Shown here piece after piece: positions 59,718-64,000 of a stretch of 64,000 nt of DNA. The DNA is from Polyangiaceae bacterium. Lineage in GTDB: Bacteria; Myxococcota_A; Polyangia; Polyangiales; Polyangiaceae. How positions within the stretch are numbered: position 1 is the stretch's first letter; each line of letters begins with the position of its first letter. The notes under the pieces are model-generated. The model saw nothing but the letters and a program-made list of their open reading frames with translations, had not been told where the DNA came from and searched no databases. Both the position numbers and the translations under genes were made by a program. The stretch is from assembly GCA_025936045.1 (NCBI GenBank), contig JAICUB010000007.1, forward strand, positions 62,001 to 126,000. Reading direction: 5' to 3'.

Positions 59718-60767
59718 CATCAAGAGCGGAACCGCGAGAATCGCCCCCGGAACCGACCAGAGCCAGGCCCAGAGCGCGAGCCAGACGAACACGACGAGCG
59801 GGCGCACCGCAAACGTGCGCCCGAGCACCATCGGCGTCACGAAGTTCCCCTCGAGCATCGAAAGCGCGAAGTAGACGAGCGGCGGAATCACGGCGCGCCC
59901 CGCCGTCGGAAAGGCGACGAACGAAGCGAGTGTCACGAGTGCGATGCCGACGGCCGGTCCGACGTAAGGCACGTAGGTGAGTACGGCGGCGAGCCCACCC
60001 CAGAGCAAGGGGTTCGGCATGCCGAGGAAGAACAGCGCCGTCGCGAGGATCGAGCCGAGACCGAGATTCACGAGCGTGACGGCACCGAGGTACGCGCTCA
60101 TGCGCGCGCCGACCTCGTTCATGACCAGGCTCGCCCGGCGGTCCGCGGGCGACCTCGGCCCCAGGCGAAACAAGCGCCCGAGCAGCGCGTCGCCGTCGAT
60201 CAAGAGGAAGAACGCGGCCACGATGGTGAGGCCGAGCTGCGTCGCGAGCGATGCGGCACGCGCGAGTAGCCCCTCGAACAGCCCCGGCTTTACGACGTCC
60301 ACGCGGGGGACCGTCTCGGTATGCGCGACTTCGGTGAGCCGTGTCACGGCCTGGAGCGCGTGCGTGAGGTGCTCGACGGGATAGCGCCAGCCGCGGCTCT
60401 TCACCTCGATCTCGCGCACGGCATCCGGCAAGCGCTGCGACCACGCGACGGCCGGCGTCGCGAGCTCGACCGTTGCGAGCGTGAGAACGCCGAGCGTCCC
60501 CGCGAGCACGACGGCGCTCGCGAGCGGCCTCGGCACGCGCAGCTGCGCCAGGGCACGTACGGCCGGCCTGAGCAGGAAGAACAGCATCACGGCGAACGCG
60601 AGCGGCACGAACAACGCGTGCGCCGCGGAGACCGCCCACCCCACGGCGACGAGCGAAAGCACCACGAGTGCGTTCGAACGCGCTCGGCCGTTTCGCTCGG
60701 GCCCCGCATGACGCGGAGCATGCGGATGCGAGGTGCGCAGTGGGGGGACGGACTCTACTGGGTTCAT
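59652..60767 (-). CDS. AI-2E family transporter (PerM-like)
   Basis: 371 residues, ATG 60767. About eight helices, with the usual large soluble segment between helices 3 and 4 (residues about 110-180) and the C-terminal signature GLAAVLTYVPYVGPAVG, ALSMLEGNFVTPMVLGRT and VWLALWAWLWSVPGAILAVPLLML. Family members include TqsA and PerM and ion antiporters; the substrate here is unknown. Only 11 bases after the hemerythrin gene, so probably co-transcribed with it; its 3' end overlaps the convergent YihY gene by 66 bases. Confidence 0.9.
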   Translation of the reverse strand: MNPVESVPPLRTSHPHAPRHAGPERNGRARSNALVVLSLVAVGWAVSAAHALFVPLAFAVMLFFLLRPAVRALAQLRVPRPLASAVVLAGTLGVLTLATVELATPAVAWSQRLPDAVREIEVKSRGWRYPVEHLTHALQAVTRLTEVAHTETVPRVDVVKPGLFEGLLARAASLATQLGLTIVAAFFLLIDGDALLGRLFRLGPRSPADRRASLVMNEVGARMSAYLGAVTLVNLGLGSILATALFFLGMPNPLLWGGLAAVLTYVPYVGPAVGIALVTLASFVAFPTAGRAVIPPLVYFALSMLEGNFVTPMVLGRTFAVRPLVVFVWLALWAWLWSVPGAILAVPLLMLFKFVCDETPKLGALSYLIRR

Positions 60768-60778
60768 CGCCGATCGCG

Positions 60779-61300
60779 TCAGCGGATCTCGTTCATCGCC
60801 TTCTTCTGCGTCCGCAGGAACAGATCCTCGAGCTGACGCGAGGCTTCTTCGCCGATCGTCTGCTGAGCACGCGGGAAGAATTCGCTTTCCTCTTGGTCCG
60901 CGTGAGCCTTCACGAGGCCTATCAGCTTCTCGAGCGTCGTCTTCCAGGCGGGTGTATCGAACGTCATGGCGTCGAGCTGGTTGATGGTGCTCTCGAGTGT
61001 CTCCGCCTGGGCGTTGTGGAGGCGGGCGATCTCGCGTGTCGCGTCGTAGCCGGCGAGCACGGGATAGATTTCGGCGAGCTCGGCGCGCTCGTGCGAGATG
61101 AGCTGCTTTTTGATCTCAGTCCACAGATCCCGACGTTTCTCTATGTCGGTGGTGCTGTCGGCGCGCCCGAGCAAGGTCGCTGCCTCACGGTGCTGCTCCG
61201 CAAGCTTCGTGAACACGCCTTTCAGGCCCTTCGCCCGCGCTTCGACGGCCGCGACCTTTCCGGCGCCCTTCGCCATAACGTTTTCGATGGGGTTCGGCAT
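60779..61300 (-). CDS. Hemerythrin HHE-domain protein
   Basis: 173 residues from ATG 61300 with GGAGAG upstream. Four-helix bundle with HHE motifs: KLAEQHREAATLLGRA, LISHERAELAEIYPVL, LHNAQAETLESTI and KAHADQEESEFFPRAQ, supplying His and Glu/Asp for a di-iron centre. Such proteins bind oxygen or NO or sense redox state. It is upstream of, and likely co-transcribed with, the AI-2E transporter. A short inverted repeat TGTTCG/CGAACA (61316-61332) lies just ahead of the ribosome site. Confidence 0.87.
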   Translation of the reverse strand: MPNPIENVMAKGAGKVAAVEARAKGLKGVFTKLAEQHREAATLLGRADSTTDIEKRRDLWTEIKKQLISHERAELAEIYPVLAGYDATREIARLHNAQAETLESTINQLDAMTFDTPAWKTTLEKLIGLVKAHADQEESEFFPRAQQTIGEEASRQLEDLFLRTQKKAMNEIR

Positions 61301-61526
61301 GATTTCACTCTCCTCTGTTCGGGAAACGAACACCGAAGCGAGGTGCACCATCCGTGCCCGGGCTCTTCACCGCGGAGCCTGGGTCGAGGAGGACGGTGAC
61401 CAACGTGCCGACACCGAAACGCCCCGCGTGTCGCAAGGTTCCCCCGGCCCGCCGCGGAAACGCGAATGGTTTCGTGCCCGAGCGCAATCACTCTCGAGGA
61501 ATGTCTCTTGCAGCGTCTGCGCCACC

Positions 61527-62574
61527 ATGTTTTGCGCGCTCTCCGAACCCTTGGCGGACGGGTGGAGCACGTGGCTCAGCGCACTGCGTCAGCCCGTCGT
61601 CGTCGTGCTGGGCAGGGGCTGGCGCCGTCCGGAGCGCTCGCTGGTCGAGGCCATTCGCGCCGAGCTGCGCGCGCTGGGCGCAGCTCTCGTCGTCGTGAGT
61701 GAGAACGAGTCGTTCTGTTTCCGCCCCGACGCGCCGGAGGAGCCGTTGCCGGCCGAGCTCGCGAGCCCCGAAGGGCTCACGGCGCTCGTGAACCGCTACG
61801 CCGTGCGCGCGGAAGGGCTCGGCGACCGAGTGAGCATCACCCTGCTCGACGAGCGCGGCGCCGCACGGCTTCAGAGCACCCGCGTCATCGACGGCGAGCT
61901 CGCCGGGGCGGTACTCGAGACGCTCCGTTCGGCGGGTGAGCGTGCGGTGGAAGACGGACGGCTTCGGTTCTCGCGTCGCGAGGTGGTGCTCGCGAGCCTC
62001 ATGGCCGCAATCACGTTGCCGCTCGTTGCCGGCTGTAAAACGCGTGAGAGCGCGCCCCCCGCGCGCCCGCGGGCCGCGACTCCGGGGCCCGGAACCAACG
62101 AGCTCGCGGTCACGCTCGCGGTCAACGGCAAGAACCACGAGCTCACGCTCGAGCCGCGCGTGTCCTTGCTCGACGCGCTGCGCGAGCGCATCGGGCTCAC
62201 CGGCACGAAGAAAGGCTGCGACCACGGGCAATGCGGCGCATGCACCGTGCTCCTCGACGGCCGGCGCGTGAACGCGTGCCTCGTGCTCGCCGTCATGGCG
62301 CGGGGCAAAAAAAAAAGTCACGACCATCGAGGGCCTCGCCGCCGGCGACGCGCTGCACCCGCTGCAAGCGGCTTTCGTGAAGGAAGACGCCTTGCAGTGC
62401 GGCTATTGCACGCCGGGTCAAATCATGAGCGCCGCGGGGCTCCTGCGCGAGAACCACGCGCACACGCCGGACGAAATTCGCGAGCACATGAGCGGCAACC
62501 TGTGCCGCTGCGGCGCGTACGCGAACATCGTACGAGCCATCGAGAGCGTTCAGGAAAGCGGCATTCCGGCGTGA
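61527..62574 (+). pseudogene. paoA: PaoA-like [2Fe-2S] subunit of molybdenum hydroxylase, frameshifted at an A10 run
   Basis: Frame of ATG 61527 encodes about 140 residues of thioredoxin-fold-like sequence, then a Tat signal (RFSRREVVLASLMAA; GTG about 61947 would be a normal start), then VNGKNHELTLEPRVSLLDAL and TKKGCDHGQCGACTVLLDG, the plant-type [2Fe-2S] domain, up to CLVLAVMARG. At a run of ten A (62307-62316) the frame is lost; one base less restores VTTIEGLAAGDALHPLQAAF, LQCGYCTPGQIMSAAG and SGNLCRCGAYANIVRAIE, the second [2Fe-2S] domain, to stop 62574. Without slippage translation runs open into the next gene. It may be a real mutation, transcriptional slippage, or a sequence error. 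Coupled to the FAD subunit by overlap. Confidence 0.82.
62307..62316 (+). repeat. A10 homopolymer at the paoA frameshift
   Basis: Ten consecutive A in a sequence otherwise very GC-rich, exactly where the [2Fe-2S] subunit changes frame. Nine would keep one frame; polymerase slippage on such runs is well known. Confidence 0.85.
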
Positions 62575-63554
62575 AGTCGTTCGGTTACGTCGAGGCTCGA
62601 GGCCTGGAAGAAGCCGTGGCGCACGGACAGTCGCCGGCCTGCCGTTTCATCGCGGGCGGCACCAACCTCGTGGATCTCCTGCGCCTCGACGTCGAACGCC
62701 CGGACACGCTGGTCGACTTGGAGCGCCTTCTCTCGTCGGACATCGTCTGGGACGAGCGCGGGCTGACGCTCGGAGCGCTCGCCCGCAACAGCGACGTGGC
62801 GTTCGACACGGTCGTTCGTCGAGAGTTCCCCGTCCTCTCGGAGGCGATTCTCGCGGGCGCGTCGCCCCAGGTGCGAAACCTCGCGAGCACGGGCGGAAAC
62901 CTGCTCCAGCGTACGCGCTGCTCCTATTTCCGCGACGTTGCGGTAGAAGCCTGTAACAAGCGCAAGCCGGGCAGCGGCTGCGCGGCGCTCGCGGGATACT
63001 CGCGAATGCACGCCGTGCTCGGCGTGAGCGACCACTGCATCGCGGCGCACCCTTCCGACATGGCCGTGGCGCTCTTGGCGCTCGACGCAGTCGTGCACAC
63101 ACGCGGGGCGACGGGCGAGCGCCGCATCCCGCTCGGAGAGCTTCACACCCTGCCCGGCTCGAGCCCCGACGTGGAGACGGTGCTCGAGCCGGGCGAAATC
63201 ATCACGCAGGTCTTCGTGCCCGTGTCTCCGCGCGGCCGCCGCTCCACGTACGTCAAAGTCCGCGATCGCGCGTCGTTCGCCTTCGCGCTGGCTTCCGCGG
63301 CGGTAGCGCTCGAGCTCGACGGCGGCACCATTCGCTCCGCGCGGGTTGCACTCGGAGGCGTCGGAGCGAAGCCGTGGCGTGCCTCGGAAACCGAAGCGGC
63401 GCTCGCGGGCAAAGCGGCGACGCTCGAGACGTACGCGGCCGCCGCGGCTCACGCCATGAGCGAGGCGAAAACGACGCGCGACAATGCCTTCAAGGTGACT
63501 CTCGGCGCACGCGTCGTCGCCCGAGCGCTCGAGCTCGCCGGAGCGCGCGCATGA
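62571..63554 (+). CDS. paoB: PaoB-like FAD-binding subunit of molybdenum hydroxylase
   Basis: 327 residues from GTG 62571, overlapping the paoA stop. FAD-binding CoxM/XdhB fold: CRFIAGGTNLVDLL, SPQVRNLASTGGNLLQRTRCSYF and KPGSGCAALAGYSRMHAVLG, with the extra Cys region (TRCSYFRD, EACNKRKPGSGC) that in E. coli PaoB binds a [4Fe-4S] cluster. The C-terminal CO-dehydrogenase flavoprotein domain follows (STYVKVRDRASFAFALAS). Transfers electrons from the Mo/Fe-S subunits. Overlaps the paoC-like gene (ATGA). Confidence 0.9.
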   Translation: MKSFGYVEARGLEEAVAHGQSPACRFIAGGTNLVDLLRLDVERPDTLVDLERLLSSDIVWDERGLTLGALARNSDVAFDTVVRREFPVLSEAILAGASPQVRNLASTGGNLLQRTRCSYFRDVAVEACNKRKPGSGCAALAGYSRMHAVLGVSDHCIAAHPSDMAVALLALDAVVHTRGATGERRIPLGELHTLPGSSPDVETVLEPGEIITQVFVPVSPRGRRSTYVKVRDRASFAFALASAAVALELDGGTIRSARVALGGVGAKPWRASETEAALAGKAATLETYAAAAAHAMSEAKTTRDNAFKVTLGARVVARALELAGARA

Positions 63555-64000
63555 CTCTGGTCGGGCGTGGAGTCGATCGCGTGGACGCGTACGCCAAGGT
63601 GCGTGGCGAGGCGCAATACGCGGGCGACGTCGCGGTTGCGGGCGCGGTGTACGCCTTCATCGTGACGAGCGCGATCGCCAAGGGGCGCCTGTCGCACATC
63701 GGTACCGCCGCGGCGGAAGGCTCGCCCGGCGTACTCGCCGTGCTCACGCCCTGGAATGCGCCGCGCCTTCCGCATGCGAACCAGAAAAGCACGCCCGTAG
63801 ACAAGGTCGTGCAGCTGCTTCAGGACCAAGACGTGAGCTATGCGGAACAGCCGATCGCCGTCGTCGTCGCGGACACTTCTGAGCGCGCGCGCGAGGCTGC
63901 TTCGTTGCTCGAAGTGAGCTACGCGCCCGAGGCGGTGCATGCGTCGCTCGCGGCCGAGGTGGGGCGCGGGCGCACGCCACGGACGGCCGGGCCGCGCGCG
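63551..64000 (+). CDS. paoC: PaoC-like molybdopterin subunit (5' part only)
   Basis: 150 residues visible from ATG 63551, running off the right edge. The opening GRGVDRVDAYAKVRGEAQYAGDV is the usual start of the molybdenum-binding aldehyde oxidase/xanthine dehydrogenase large subunit, with VSYAEQPIAVVVADTSERAREAASLLEVSYAP matching the a/b hammerhead domain. It would carry the Mo-cofactor and substrate site of a periplasmic aldehyde oxidoreductase made with the two upstream subunits. Cannot be checked further here. Confidence 0.85.
   Translation, partial: MTLVGRGVDRVDAYAKVRGEAQYAGDVAVAGAVYAFIVTSAIAKGRLSHIGTAAAEGSPGVLAVLTPWNAPRLPHANQKSTPVDKVVQLLQDQDVSYAEQPIAVVVADTSERAREAASLLEVSYAPEAVHASLAAEVGRGRTPRTAGPRA

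Noticed and set aside
62310..62317. AAAAAAG as a -1 programmed ribosomal frameshift site in paoA
   Set aside because: A -1 shift leads to the wrong frame; the downstream [2Fe-2S] half needs +1 (one base skipped), so slippage or error is more likely.

Overview
The window is about 64 kb of very GC-rich, densely packed bacterial chromosome. I infer a myxobacterium (Myxococcota, probably class Polyangia). The reasons are Gly/Ser/Thr-rich lipoproteins with TGG/SGG repeats, a Ser/Thr kinase plus many two-component proteins, an NtrC-type sigma-54 activator, an Alternative Complex III-caa3 respiratory operon and strong GC3 codon use. I saw no rRNA, tRNA, CRISPR array, insertion sequence, integrase or prophage, so this looks like core or lineage-specific chromosome rather than a mobile island.

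Layout. 1-3.6 kb: the 5' part of an NRPS-like adenylation/carrier/hydrolase protein (minus strand, runs off the left edge), divergent from a NodB-type polysaccharide deacetylase. 3.7-12.2 kb: single genes (orphan Phd-type antitoxin, a receiver-GAF protein with Glu at the phospho-site, VWA lipoprotein, MscS channel, class III cyclase, GreB-like factor, Gly-rich lipoprotein, PEBP-family protein, GlsB/YeaQ protein). 12.4-16.8 kb: FdhF/YdeP-type molybdoenzyme with its FdhD sulfurtransferase, a CoA-binding protein and an AlkB-like dioxygenase. 17.0-28.2 kb: a co-directional operon for Alternative Complex III (actABCDEF), a small membrane protein and a caa3-type oxidase (subunits II, I, III, IV), most junctions being short stop/start overlaps. 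Together these would oxidise quinol, pass electrons through hemes c and reduce oxygen.

28.3-41.9 kb: an envelope and stress-signalling block. It holds a lipoprotein, TerC, a DUF1328 membrane peptide with a hairpin over its ribosome site, DoxX, a large hybrid kinase tail-to-tail with a single-receiver regulator carrying a similar receiver, a minus-strand OmpA/DUF4398 - Ser/Thr kinase - DUF2383 operon, YtxH and phage-holin-like membrane proteins, and a barrel protein. It ends with a degenerate histidine kinase (ChpT/Spo0B-like in design) divergent from an NtrC-type activator; the gap between them has a 10-bp inverted repeat and a candidate sigma-54 promoter. 41.9-49.4 kb: TamB and a TamA-type Omp85 protein whose N-terminus reads as a lipoprotein signal. 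49.6-58.6 kb: a 2,927-residue NdvB-like cyclic glucan synthase overlapped by a small zinc-motif protein. 58.8-61.3 kb: YihY, AI-2E-type transporter, hemerythrin. 61.5-64 kb: a PaoABC-like molybdenum hydroxylase operon whose iron-sulfur subunit is broken at a run of ten A residues.

Most interesting: the A10 frameshift in paoA; the TTTGTACAAT element upstream of three signalling genes; the kinase-dead histidine protein beside the sigma-54 activator; the apparently lipidated TamA; the hairpin over the DUF1328 ribosome site; and the adenylation-carrier-hydrolase fusion beside a polysaccharide deacetylase. Intergenic stretches are short; the only gene-free stretch near 300 bases is 11033-11333.
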